A program made the translations under genes and the position numbers. Positions 46,933-57,457 of a DNA stretch of 64,000 nucleotides are shown in pieces; positions within the stretch are counted from its first letter, which is position 1, and each line of letters begins with the position of its first letter. The notes under the pieces were generated by a model. It was not told where the DNA came from and did not search any database. It was given only the letters and a program-made list of their open reading frames with translations. The DNA comes from Saprospiraceae bacterium (GTDB taxonomy: Bacteria > Bacteroidota > Bacteroidia > Chitinophagales > Saprospiraceae): NCBI GenBank assembly GCA_041392805.1, contig JAWKLJ010000002.1, forward strand, positions 2,247,001 through 2,311,000, given 5' to 3'.

Positions 46933-49500
46933 TTATTCCATGAGTCTGAATTCCAGTGTTTGTGCGGTGGGCGGCGTTTTCACATAAAACTTTATCGAAC
47001 CGCTCGCCCCAGCTCGCAGCACGTTTGCAGGTCCCCCTAGCTCTCTCAATTCGAGAAACAGTTCCGTTTTTTGTTCCGACAAGCCCCCTTCCGTAAGTGA
47101 CAGGGGAACGTTGTTGAGGGTCGTTAGCACCCGTGTGGGCAGCGGAAGATCAATATTACCGGTATTGCGATAGTGAATGGTCATTGGCACGACTCGGTTC
47201 GGTCGGGCTCCTGCCGGACGTTGTACCTCTATTTCGAGTAGTTGCCCCACTTCGAAATCGGTAGCAGGACAGTCAGTGTAGGCAACACCGCCCCAGCCAA
47301 TAGCGCCATCCACTACTTCAAAACCATCAAAGAAGGTGGCTTCCTGGAAGTCAGGGTTACGTATCTGTACGTCGTATTTACCCAATTCCTGTCGCGACAG
47401 GTCGAAGGAAGCATAGAGTTTTTCCTCATTGAGCCATGCGACATTGTATGCGAAAAGGGTGTTTTGCCCTTTCGTCAACCAGGCTTCAATGCCAGGCTGA
47501 AAATATTTGCCATGTATTTCGGTGGTAACAGAGCCGGTGTTGCCTCCGGTTTGGGGGGTGATGGAGGTGATAAATGGGGCTGTACCGTTCGTAATGGCCA
47601 CCGAAGTCGTGATTTCATCATTCAAAGGGCATGGATCATTGGCCCAATCTGTTCTGCACCGAGCAATGTATGTGCTCGATTGCGTTCCTGTCAAATTGGC
47701 TGTCCACGGAGTAAAAAAGAGCGTATCTTTTTGCCCTGGTTGTAGCACAAGAATTGTGTCAGCATTGTAATCTGCCCCTATTTGAAAAGTGACCGGAAAA
47801 ATGGCAGTTTCATCGCCATAGTTTTTGACCACCGCGGATGGAATAATGGTATTACCTACTGGAACACTGCCTGAAGGAGAAATAATTGAAACGGTTCCAA
47901 CATTATTTTGATATTGGCAAACACCTTTCAGTTGAATGTCATCAACATACCAGCCACTGAAGTTCGTAGCATTATCAGATGTAAAATAAAAAGCGAAGCG
48001 GACGGTATCCCCAATATAACTGGATAGGTTAACAGAATCCTGCTTCCAGGAATTACCTGTTTGCCCGGAATACGAAACGGAGAGAGGCGTCCAAGTTCCA
48101 TTTGCTAAAATTTGAACTATTCCCTTGTCATCCGTAGTTTCTGATTGCATCCAATGCCAGTAAACCAATCGGGGTTCACCATTACCATCACTTGCTGAGA
48201 GTAAAATTTCGGGGCTGATCAATCTACTGTTTCCAAACCCTGGGTAGTTGCCGTCAATCACCGTCCCGGCACATTGGCTGCCTGTATGAGGGCTCTGTGG
48301 ACCAACGTTCCTGGGAGTGCCTACCTGCCAAATCCCGTTGTCGGCATACCAGTCGCCGATTCCGGTTTCAAAGCTTTCCGGCTCGGTGCTCAGATCATAG
48401 GCCGCTTCCTTTTTCTCTATCCTTACATCATCGACATACCAACCTGCGCCAACATAAGGTGGGTTATTGTCATAGTCTGATACAAAATAAAAACCAATCC
48501 GAATCGAAGAGTCTGCATAAGCCGTCAGATCAGCAATATATTGCGTCCATGCTTTACTGTCGTTGTCATACTCGACTGTACTCAAGTTTTGCCAGGCTCC
48601 GTTGTTGATCGAAATCTGGACGGTCCCCACATCTCCTGTTCCTGACCAATCATCAAAATCCCACCAATGCCAAAATCCTAGTTGCAGTATTTCTGTCCCG
48701 CCTAGCGAAGGGAGTTGTATTTCGGGGCTTATTAACCTGCTGTTACTATATACCGGGTAGTTGCCCCCGATGATTGTCCCGGCACACTGGCTACCAGCAT
48801 GAGCGCTTTGTGGGCCAACATTCTGAGGAATGCCCACCTGCCAAATCCCGTTATCGGCATGCCAGTCAGCTATCCCGATCTCAAATCCTTCCGGTATAGC
48901 ACTTAGGTCGTAGACCGCTTCCTTTTTCTCTATTCTTACCTCGTCTATATACCAGCCTGCACCGACATTATTGTCGCTATCTGATACGAAATAAAAACCA
49001 ATCTGGATAGACGAATCGGCATAAGCCGTGAGGTCCGCTACAAATTGAGTCCATCCACCGCTGGCTCCATCAATATTTGCTGCTGAAAGTGCCTGCCAGG
49101 TATTGGTACCGGCAACCTTCAACTGCACTTTGCCATAGTCAACTGCATTTTCACTACTCATCCACTGCCAAAACCGAAGCAGAAGCCTCTCGTTCGCACT
49201 TATGGATGGCAGGGCTACATTTGGGCTAATAAGCCTGCTGTTTCCAAACCCTGGGTAGTTGCCGTCAATTACCGTCCCGGCACATTGGCTGCCTGCATGA
49301 GCACCTGCCGGGCCGACGTTTTTGGGAATGCCTACCTGCCAAATCCCGTTGTCGGCATACCAGTCGCCGATCCCAGTTTCAAAGCTTTCCGGCTCGGTGC
49401 TCAGATCATAGGCCGCTTCCTTTTTCTCTATCCTTACATCATCGACATACCAACCTGCGCCAACATAAGGTGGGTTATTGTCATAGTCTGATACAAAATA
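46933..49500 (-). pseudogene. Repetitive secreted protein, C-terminal part after a frameshift
   Basis: This continues the gene that begins at 51047; a one-base loss in an A run near 49500-49503 separates them. The part contains more of the repeated jelly-roll-like modules (GWYIDEVRIEKKEAVYDLS, GSQCAGTIIGGNYPVYSNS) and then Ig/IPT-like beta domains. It ends TAQTLEFRLME with no T9SS tail. Repeats of this kind (GxGWYxDDVxI) resemble MAM/concanavalin-like domains of secreted metalloproteases. It ends 56 nt before the RHS gene. If the base loss is a sequencing artefact, the whole would be one protein of about 1370 aa. Confidence 0.7.
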
Positions 49501-50261
49501 AAACCAATCCGAATCGAAGAGTCTGCATAAGCCGTCAGATCAGCAATATATTGCGTCCATGCTTTACTGTCGTTGTCATACTCGACTGTACTCAAGTTTT
49601 GCCAGGCTCCGTTGTTGATCGAAATCTGGACGGTCCCCACATCTCCTGTTCCTGACCAATCATCAAAATCCCACCAATGCCAAAATCCTAGTTGCAGTAT
49701 TTCTGTCCCGCCTAGCGAAGGGAGTTGTATTTCGGGGCTTATTAACCTGCTGTTACTATATACCGGGTAGTTGCCCCCGATGATTGTCCCGGCACACTGG
49801 CTACCAGCATGAGCGCTTTGTGGGCCAACATTCTGAGGAATGCCCACCTGCCAAATCCCGTTATCGGCATGCCAGTCAGCTATCCCGATCTCAAATCCTT
49901 CCGGTATAGCACTTAGGTCGTAGACCGCTTCCTTTTTCTCTATTCTTACCTCGTCTATATACCAGCCTGCACCGACATTATTGTCGCTATCTGATACGAA
50001 ATAAAAACCAATCTGGATAGACGAATCGGCATAAGCCGTGAGGTCCGCTACAAATTGAGTCCATCCACCGCTGGCTCCATCAATATTTGCTGCTGAAAGT
50101 GCCTGCCAGGTATTGGTACCGGCAACCTTCAACTGCACTTTGCCATAGTCAACTGCATTTTCACTACTCATCCACTGCCAAAACCGAAGCAGAAGCCTCT
50201 CGTTCGCACTTATGGATGGCAGGGCTACATTTGGGCTAATAAGCCTGCTGTTTCCAAACCC
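48241..50261. repeat. Two near-identical tandem ~1011-bp units inside the repetitive gene
   Basis: Unit 1 is 48241-49251 and unit 2 is 49252-50261. They are almost base-for-base identical over most of their length, with 1011 bp (337 codons) as the natural period and one base missing in unit 2. Each unit encodes two alternating MAM-like modules. A partial third copy begins at 50262 and then diverges. The near-identity suggests recent duplication or ongoing gene conversion. Confidence 0.85.
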
Positions 50262-51047
50262 TGGGTAGTTGCCGTCAATTACCGTCCCGGCACATTGGCT
50301 GCCTGCATGAACACCTGCCGGGCCGACGTTCCTGGGAGTGCCTACCTGCCAAATCCCGTTGTCGGCATACCAGTCGCCGATTCCGGTTTCAAAGCTTTCC
50401 GGCTCGGTGCTCAAGTCGTATCCAGCTTCCTTTTTTTCTATCCTTACTTCGTCGATATACCAGCCTGCCCCAACATAAGGTGGGTTGTTGTCATAGTCTG
50501 ACACAAAATAGAAACCAATCCGGACCGATGAACCGGGGTACGCGGTCAGATCAGCTATAAACTGGGTCCACACCTTGCTGTCGTTGTCAAACTCGACTGT
50601 ACTCAGGTTTTGCCAGGCTCCGTTGTTGACCGAAATCTGGACGGTCCCCACATCTCCTGTTGCCGAGTAATCATCAAAATCCCACCAATGCCAAAATCCT
50701 ATTTGCAGTAGTTCCGTAGCGCTTATCGAAGGGAGTTGTATCACAGGGCTTATTAACCTGCTGTTACTATATACCGGGTAGTTGCCATTCAGATTAGTTC
50801 CTGCACAATTCGGGCTACCATTGTAACCACCACCAGGACCAATACCAGGAGCAGGTGTTCCAATCGCAAATACCTGTTGGTTTTCGACTGTCCAACCGCT
50901 CCCACCTGTTTCGAAGCCATCTGAAAAAATAACCTGTCCGCTCAGCCATGAAACCGGCCAACACACAAATCCAAGAAATATAACCCAAGAAATGGTATTG
51001 TGAAAAATAGGAAAAATAATGTGTGAAGTGAAAGTGTCCAGTTTCAT
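49434..51047 (-). pseudogene. Repetitive secreted protein, N-terminal part
   Basis: It starts at 51047 with a hydrophobic leader (ISWVIFLGFVCWPVSWLSGQ) followed by MAM/jelly-roll-like repeats. In this copy the repeat that should read IGFYFVSDYDNN becomes IGFILYQTMT and then hits a stop, because the A run has four A at 49500-49503 instead of five as at the equivalent place in the other unit (about 48489-48493). See the C-terminal part at 46933-49500. Confidence 0.75.
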
Positions 51048-51640
51048 ATCAAGAGGGTTTTAAAAAAACTTTTACCGGATTACCCCGTCCCCAATCATCT
51101 CTACCTCTGCAATAGCTATTCCAATCCCTCACTATAAAAGCTCAATGATGGATGAAAGTCCTGAAAGATTCTTTCCTTTCAAAAACGACAGAACAAATCC
51201 ATTCAAAATGGATACTTCTTGGCGATTTGTAAAAGAGAAAAGGTTGCGCCTGTAATTCTAAAGAAATGATAGATATTGCTGCACCTAAATTAATTCCTTT
51301 TTAGCATAATTCCTACAGAGAATTTGGCGAAAAAAGTTATTCCGAAATAATTATTGACTCAAATTCGAAACCTTGGGCTTAACTATAGGACCGTTCCGTA
51401 GTATTGGTGATTAGTTTTTTGACTTTGGAATACAGTTTAAAGATTTCCAGCAAGAAATGAGATTTTTGTAAAGAGGATTGTGAAAAAACTGGGTTAGGTA
51501 TTCCGGCTATTCGGGGCCCAGGAGTGTAAGATGTAAATCTAATCAGAAGGGAGAACGTAGAGTAGGGAAGGTTGTATGCAGATTACAGCTTTTGTGGTTC
51601 GCTTTCTTTTTTGTGAAGCTCGCATAGCAAGAAAAGTTTC
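51048..51640. other. Intergenic region
   Basis: About 590 nt of AT-rich DNA lies between the repetitive secreted gene (start at 51047) and the end of the CHAT gene. I see no gene, strong hairpin or repeat. It should carry the promoter of the 51047-41582 gene group. Confidence 0.5.
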
Positions 51641-54600
51641 CTACTCCACTAGCACAAAGCCTGCCCACAAATAGGGGCTGTCAGGGTATTGCTGTTTCAT
51701 AAACGTTTGGGTCTTGCGGAAGGCTTCCGGGATGCTGCGTTTTTTGTTTAGCCATTGCTCATAAAAGGAGCTCATAAACTCTAAAGTAGCCTTGTCATTG
51801 ACCTTCCATAAAGACATGATCAGGTACTTTGCACCGGCAATCTTGAAGGCTCGTTGTAGGCCATAAACCCCTTCATTGCCTTCGATATCCCCCAGTCCGG
51901 TCTCACAGGCCGAAAGCACCACTAATTCCGTATTGGATAAATCCAATTGGCTGATCTCGTAAGCGGTCAGTACCCCGTCTTCGCGATCTTGGGGGCCTTT
52001 ACCAGTTGTGTAGGCTTGTTCAGAACCAGCAAGTAAAAGACCGGCACGGATCATAGGGTGCGTGCTGTTTTGAAAAGCCGGAGACTCGTCGGGCAAAGGA
52101 TCCGTCTGGGCATTTTTTTCCTGCGGGTCGGGATAAAAATAACCATGGGTAGCTATATGCAGGATACGCGGTGAGAGCGTCTTTCCACCACCCATTTGTC
52201 GGAAGGCTTCTTCCGTAGCAGTATACCCCGTATCCAATTGTACCTGATAACCAGCAGTTTCCAAACTCGTCGTAATTGCGACAGCCTCTTGGGTGGAATA
52301 TGGTAAATAACCTGTAGCATCTCCCCTGGTATCACTGATAGTAGTATCTGCCTGAAATTGGAGTATATCCGGCAAACTTAAAGCTGCTGTACTACCTGAT
52401 TTATTGGATATAGCCATTTTAGTGGTATCCGTTTGGTAGCGAACCCCACCGATGACCACTGCTTGCTGGTCGACTCTTTGGTTGGTATCTTTAATCACTA
52501 ATTGCCGAGTGCTGCCCAGCAAACTGAGTTGGTAGCGATCTCCAAGCGTTTCTTGCCCATTGAGAGGGATGGCAGCCAGGTTGATCCGGTGCAACAGTCC
52601 GGAGGGCGAATAGTAGATCGTTTTGATGTCTTTTAGGTAGGGTTCCAGAGGTTTCCAGATTAGTTGATATAATTGCGCTCCCGGAAGGCCTTCTTCATAA
52701 AAATAGAAATCATCGATATAGCGTTGGCGTTTACCGTTGGCCTTTTGAAGGAGGGAGGCGATTTCTTTTTCTTCGAAAAGAGGGATGAATTTTGGGGCTT
52801 CATCTCCAGGACGGAGGACTAGTGCGGCATAGAATATACTGTCGGTGGGTTCGGGATTATTGAATCGGAAGTGGACAAATTCAATTGCAGTTTCTTGTTG
52901 ATTTAAATTTGATCGCACATCATTCCATTTAATTTGATCAAACGTTTCTCCATAATCAGATACAGATTGAATCAGGTCTTTTTCTAATTGATTAGCACGA
53001 TTTTCCCATTCACCAATATTAGCACGTTCGCTTATAGGTTTTACATATAATTTTGAAAGATACGCTTGTAAATTCCTGAGATCATCTAATTTACTTTGGC
53101 AAACAGAATCTGCACCACAAATTTTATTGATTCGATATCTAGCGTTTAATAAAAATCCTTTATTTAACAAAGACAGATCAAAAGAAGAATTACTCAATAC
53201 TCGATTGGGAAAAAGTATATTTGAAGATAAAAGCGTTTCATGGACTCGAAAGAACTTTGATGCAAACAACCTCAATTCCTGCTCAGTCAAGAAAAAAGTA
53301 GAATTTACAAATTGTTGAATGGAAATATTAGTAAGATCAACTGCCAACGCAGGGATAGAATCAAATCGTTCAATATCTAGATACAAGAGTAACAAATTGC
53401 CCAAGGTGGTAAAGTATTCCAAATTATTTACACCAAGTATTTCTTTCCTCAATTTTTTGGCTTCTAGCAAATGTTCCTCAGCTTTACTAAACATTTTATT
53501 TAGGTAATAAAAATAGCCCAAATTATTCCAGCTAGTCGCGACATTTGCATGAAGAATTCCTAGTTGACTTTCTTTTATTTTTTTGCCACTTTGCAAAAGA
53601 GAATCGGCAGTATCTACTTCACCCAACTTAAAGTGTACCAGCGCTTTGTTTTCAAGAATTGATCCAAACAAATGATGATTACGTCCCAAGCTGTTTTCAA
53701 CAATATTTAATGCTTTGTCTTGTACATTCAAAGCTTTATGGTATTGCTCGGTAAGCCTGTAAAACTCTCCTATTCCCTGATAAACATTGGCAAGAAAAGG
53801 ATGCTCGACACCTAAAACGTATTTAAATATCTGTTCTGCCTTTAAGTAATATGTTTCTGCCTCTTCAATCCTACCTAACGCTTGATTCACCATCGCCAAA
53901 TTAGCTACCGATTGCGCGTATGAAATGTTATTTATGCCAAATAAACTATCAAGAATTTCATTGGATTTCAAATAACTTTGCTCGGCCTCAACAAAAGCAC
54001 TTGTACTAAAATAAACAGTACCTAAACTCATCAATAATAGTGCATAGCCTTGCGAATTTACTTCATTTTTATTTTCATATATTTCCTTGGCTTTTTTGAT
54101 GAATTTTAAAGCTTTATCGTATTGAGCAGTCTGGGAATAAAGGATCCCAAGTAGTCTCAGGTTTTCTAAATAATCAGCATGAGTTATTCCTGAAAATTTT
54201 TCCCTAATTGAAAGCGCTTCTTGTAAGTGCTCCTCTGCCTTTACAAATTCGGAAAGTTCAAGATATATCTTGGCCAAGTTATCAAGGCTAAGGGTATAAT
54301 CATTGTCACCTTCCTCTAGCACTTCCTTTCTAAGTGCCTTAGATTTTGAATAAAAAATTTCCGCTTCTCTAAACTGACCCAATCCATGATAGGACATTCC
54401 AATATTATGCAAAGTCTGCGCATATTGTCGGTTCTTGTTTCCAATGGTATTTTCCAACATTGGAAGAACTTCAAGAAAACATTTTCTTGCCTCTCCATAA
54501 TTATTTGAGATAATAAATGTCCTCCCTAAACCAAAAATAGATTTAGCTACCGAATAATGAGTCTTTCCCAAAGAACTAATAGCTAATTCTTTTGCTTTTT

Positions 54601-54787
54601 TTATCACCTCAATAGCACTTTTAAAATCTCCCTGATCCGTAAGTACAGCATTAAGTTGAATCAAACTATCTACCTCCATCGACACCTTTGCTGTATCTAT
54701 TTCGACCGCTGCTGTTGTGTCCATAATAACCTGAGCATGCCCAAAAGTAACTACCAATGCTAATAAGGAAATCAAAAACCCTTTCAT
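51641..54787 (-). CDS. Secreted TPR-CHAT protein
   Basis: The protein is 1048 aa. The N-terminus FLISLLALVVTFGHAQ is a signal peptide. About ten tetratricopeptide repeats follow (for example GLGQFREAEIFYSKSKALRK). The C-terminal CHAT domain has the catalytic His in RILHIATHGYFYP and the catalytic Cys in VVLSACETGLGDIEGNEG, then AGAKYLIMSLWKVND. CHAT proteases act in bacterial effector systems, including caspase-like ones. Here it is the last gene after a sigma factor and an anti-sigma-like protein, 16 nt downstream of the latter. The signal peptide suggests a periplasmic or outer location; the substrate is unknown. Confidence 0.88.
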   Translation of the reverse strand: MKGFLISLLALVVTFGHAQVIMDTTAAVEIDTAKVSMEVDSLIQLNAVLTDQGDFKSAIEVIKKAKELAISSLGKTHYSVAKSIFGLGRTFIISNNYGEARKCFLEVLPMLENTIGNKNRQYAQTLHNIGMSYHGLGQFREAEIFYSKSKALRKEVLEEGDNDYTLSLDNLAKIYLELSEFVKAEEHLQEALSIREKFSGITHADYLENLRLLGILYSQTAQYDKALKFIKKAKEIYENKNEVNSQGYALLLMSLGTVYFSTSAFVEAEQSYLKSNEILDSLFGINNISYAQSVANLAMVNQALGRIEEAETYYLKAEQIFKYVLGVEHPFLANVYQGIGEFYRLTEQYHKALNVQDKALNIVENSLGRNHHLFGSILENKALVHFKLGEVDTADSLLQSGKKIKESQLGILHANVATSWNNLGYFYYLNKMFSKAEEHLLEAKKLRKEILGVNNLEYFTTLGNLLLLYLDIERFDSIPALAVDLTNISIQQFVNSTFFLTEQELRLFASKFFRVHETLLSSNILFPNRVLSNSSFDLSLLNKGFLLNARYRINKICGADSVCQSKLDDLRNLQAYLSKLYVKPISERANIGEWENRANQLEKDLIQSVSDYGETFDQIKWNDVRSNLNQQETAIEFVHFRFNNPEPTDSIFYAALVLRPGDEAPKFIPLFEEKEIASLLQKANGKRQRYIDDFYFYEEGLPGAQLYQLIWKPLEPYLKDIKTIYYSPSGLLHRINLAAIPLNGQETLGDRYQLSLLGSTRQLVIKDTNQRVDQQAVVIGGVRYQTDTTKMAISNKSGSTAALSLPDILQFQADTTISDTRGDATGYLPYSTQEAVAITTSLETAGYQVQLDTGYTATEEAFRQMGGGKTLSPRILHIATHGYFYPDPQEKNAQTDPLPDESPAFQNSTHPMIRAGLLLAGSEQAYTTGKGPQDREDGVLTAYEISQLDLSNTELVVLSACETGLGDIEGNEGVYGLQRAFKIAGAKYLIMSLWKVNDKATLEFMSSFYEQWLNKKRSIPEAFRKTQTFMKQQYPDSPYLWAGFVLVE

Positions 54788-54803
54788 AAATTATAGCTTA
54801 TAA

Positions 54804-55733
54804 TCATCGGATAAAAAACTTTCCACCATTCAAGAGATCCCCTTCTTCACTTTCCAAAAAGAAATAATACAGTCCCGGCGCTAAATTAAGCGCTAATATC
54901 TGTTGGAATTGGCCAGTCTTGTTCACCACTCCGGCAACAAGCGGAATTTCAAAATCTGCTATCGGACGACGTTGTTTATTATCATAGACGAAGAGGGTCA
55001 ATGCTGGAAGCTCAGATCCATTGGTGGAAGTTATTGTGCCGCTAAAGTTGATAGCTATACGATTACCTGGCTGGGATGCAAAGGTGGTATCCCGAGCTGG
55101 CAATTGAAGTACAATTTTTATTGCTTCGGTTGAGCGGGTATAAATACCGGCCAGCATCGTCTCCCGACTATCATTTAGCTCAAAAACGGCTGGGTCTATA
55201 GCTGCGATGGGGATGTTTTTTTCTACGGGATCGGTTTTCGAATTAGCTGCTGGAGGTGTCTCATCAGGAGACACTTGAAGCTTATTATCCTCTGCTGCAT
55301 CCGGTATATCTTCCATAATAACCGGAGGAAGTGAATCTTTTCCTAATGAAGGCGTCGAAATAGGAGCTTTATCCGCCACCGGTGTTGAATTGATTTCCTG
55401 TTCAGCAGGCCCAGGATTTACTATCCACCAGATAGCAATGGTAAAAAGAACAAGAATAACTACGATTAGGCCAATCCACTTGGACCAGTCTCCTTTTTCT
55501 TTAGAAGTGTTAGCATGGTCTGCCAAATCTTCCTCCATAATATCAGCCATTACCGATCGCAATCGAAGTCGAGCCGGGTTTTGGTAGGCGGCTTTCAATT
55601 CCTTCTGTAATTGAACCTGGGCCCTTAAGTCCGCATCCGATTTAAGCTGGTGCTCCATATCAGCTCGTGCTGCATCGGACATCGTCCCATCCAGGTAAGC
55701 ATCAATTTGATCGTGTAATTCTGATTTTTCCAT
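54804..55733 (-). CDS. Membrane anti-sigma-like protein
   Basis: The protein is 309 aa from the ATG at 55733. The N-terminus MEKSELHDQIDAYLDGTMSD, followed by QLKSDADLRAQVQLQ, is like the zinc-less anti-sigma domains of Bacteroidota. A single membrane helix (WIGLIVVILVLFTIAIWWIV) separates it from a periplasmic beta-rich C-terminus (ALNLAPGLYYFFLESEEG). It lies 1 nt after the sigma-factor stop and 16 nt before the CHAT gene. It probably holds the sigma factor inactive until an envelope signal is received. Confidence 0.75.
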   Translation of the reverse strand: MEKSELHDQIDAYLDGTMSDAARADMEHQLKSDADLRAQVQLQKELKAAYQNPARLRLRSVMADIMEEDLADHANTSKEKGDWSKWIGLIVVILVLFTIAIWWIVNPGPAEQEINSTPVADKAPISTPSLGKDSLPPVIMEDIPDAAEDNKLQVSPDETPPAANSKTDPVEKNIPIAAIDPAVFELNDSRETMLAGIYTRSTEAIKIVLQLPARDTTFASQPGNRIAINFSGTITSTNGSELPALTLFVYDNKQRRPIADFEIPLVAGVVNKTGQFQQILALNLAPGLYYFFLESEEGDLLNGGKFFIR

Positions 55734-55734
55734 A

Positions 55735-56310
55735 TCAACTATGCTTGTGCAACTCCTGATAAACCGAATCCTGCTGGATGAAGTCAATTAATTGTTTTTG
55801 GCATCTGCTTTTTCGTTTACGTGCTGTTACTTCACTTGATAGTTGCTCCAAGTCTGCAATTTCTCTCATGGACTTCTCCGCAAAATAGTACAGTAAAATA
55901 CGCTGGCAGTCGTTGCCCAGACGTACGAAATGCTTATCGAACAACTTTTGGCGCTCCATCAATTCTATATTCACATTAATATCCAGATCACTGATTAATG
56001 TATCATCTTCCGGGATCGTGACCTCATTACGATGCTTTTTCCTCAGTTGATTGAGCCAAAGAAACTTACTAATACTAAATAGAAAAGTGCTTAGCTGTGC
56101 TTTTAACTGAAATCCAGGCTGCGCTGCTTTCTCAAACAATACCATCAAGCTATCCATATAGTTATCCTTCGCATCTTCCTCGGTACCACTATTTTTGAGA
56201 ATATACTGCTTAATCATTGGAAAAGCCTTACGGTATAATTCACGCAGCTTATCCGAATCTCCATTGAGAATGGCCTGAATGTAGGGATCTGTTTGCTGGG
56301 TTTGCTGCAT
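55735..56310 (-). CDS. ECF-type RNA polymerase sigma factor
   Basis: The protein is 191 aa from the ATG at 56310 (MQQTQQTDPYIQAILNGDSD); a longer frame upstream has an unlikely N-terminus. Region 2 is seen in EEDAKDNYMDSLMVLFEKA and STFLFSISKFLWLNQLRKKH. Region 4 contains GNDCQRILLYYFAEKSMREI and a degenerate helix-turn-helix. It is the first gene of a three-gene set with the anti-sigma-like protein and the CHAT protein, so it may switch on its own cluster. Confidence 0.8.
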   Translation of the reverse strand: MQQTQQTDPYIQAILNGDSDKLRELYRKAFPMIKQYILKNSGTEEDAKDNYMDSLMVLFEKAAQPGFQLKAQLSTFLFSISKFLWLNQLRKKHRNEVTIPEDDTLISDLDINVNIELMERQKLFDKHFVRLGNDCQRILLYYFAEKSMREIADLEQLSSEVTARKRKSRCQKQLIDFIQQDSVYQELHKHS

Positions 56311-56521
56311 GTTTTCGAAGCTAATGGTAATGGCTACCCACCAAATATAAAGAAAGAATCCATTTTTTGATGGTTTTTTACACGAAATCAAGTAGGAAAA
56401 AGCCCGTCTTTCAGTAGATCTCCAAAAAAAATAAACATCCTTGTCACGTTTTTTTAGGCCATTACATAAACCCAGGTATGAACACAGCAAACAATTATTC
56501 ATCTTACTAAAATCATTTATT

Positions 56522-57286
56522 ATGAAAAATGTATTCATCCTGGTATTTTCCTTTTTTAGCCTTATCGGGTTTGCCCAAGATCAGCTCATCTTCAAAAACG
56601 GTGAAGACCTTCAGGTCAAAGTCGTAGAAATCACCCCTGATCAAATTAAATACAAGCGGTTTAACCATCTGGATGGCCCGACCATTGTGATTCATAAGGA
56701 GGATGTACTGTTGATCCAGTATGAAAATGGCACTAAAGATTTGTTTTACCAACAACAAACTTTGGACCAACCAACCCAACCCAACAAACCGATTCACCAT
56801 AAGTATGCAGATACGCCCAAAGCCCCAAAGCAAAAATCAGACATCTACCTTCAAGATGACATGCTGTTTTTCAGTGGCATAGCTACCACTCTGGAAGGCA
56901 GTGATGCCAAACTGGGATTTCAGCTCGGCTTGGAACGGGCTTACTACTTTCACCGAAATTTTGCACTGACGGCCCACGTCTCAGGTACCTACAATGCACT
57001 TGAAAACGGCTACTATAGCGGTGGCATGATTCAAGCATTTTTCTTAGGTGGCATACAAGCCCGTACCAGAACGATAGGCAATCAATTATATGGCCAATTG
57101 CTTGTCGGTACTGCCTGGACGACTTACACGGGTGATTTCAATGAATTGGACAACATTTGGGCACCTACCATAGGGCTTGGAGCGGGAGTTGTGATTAATG
57201 ACTTCACTGACATTGGATTACGGTTTACCTATGATCCAGACAATGAATTTTCGTATCTCCAAATAGGCGTCGGCATCCACTTCTAG
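56522..57286 (+). CDS. Secreted/outer-membrane beta-barrel-like protein
   Basis: The protein is 254 aa from the ATG at 56522. A signal peptide (VFILVFSFFSLIGFAQ) is followed by a small beta module (DQLIFKNGEDLQVKVVEITP ... IHKEDVLLIQYENG) typical of Bacteroidota envelope proteins. A C-terminal barrel-like part contains FQLGLERAYYFHRNFALTAH and ends FSYLQIGVGIHF, with the terminal aromatic residue common for outer-membrane barrels. It is divergent from the sigma factor gene. Its specific role is unknown. Confidence 0.65.
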   Translation: MKNVFILVFSFFSLIGFAQDQLIFKNGEDLQVKVVEITPDQIKYKRFNHLDGPTIVIHKEDVLLIQYENGTKDLFYQQQTLDQPTQPNKPIHHKYADTPKAPKQKSDIYLQDDMLFFSGIATTLEGSDAKLGFQLGLERAYYFHRNFALTAHVSGTYNALENGYYSGGMIQAFFLGGIQARTRTIGNQLYGQLLVGTAWTTYTGDFNELDNIWAPTIGLGAGVVINDFTDIGLRFTYDPDNEFSYLQIGVGIHF

Positions 57287-57457
57287 TATTAAGATTGTTA
57301 ATACCTTCTCACCCAAAAATCATTTTTCAACACTGCCGAAAACGGCGATAATTAAGGCTGTAAAATACCTCTATTTATTAACTGTCGGAATCCGCGTATG
57401 CTTAACCCGGCTGGGAATAATCATCTATTTTATTAACGCTTTAAAACTACAAATACC

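Noticed and set aside
48563..49770. Two identical plus-strand 65-aa frames
   Set aside because: They are antisense copies produced by the tandem 1011-bp duplication, not genes.
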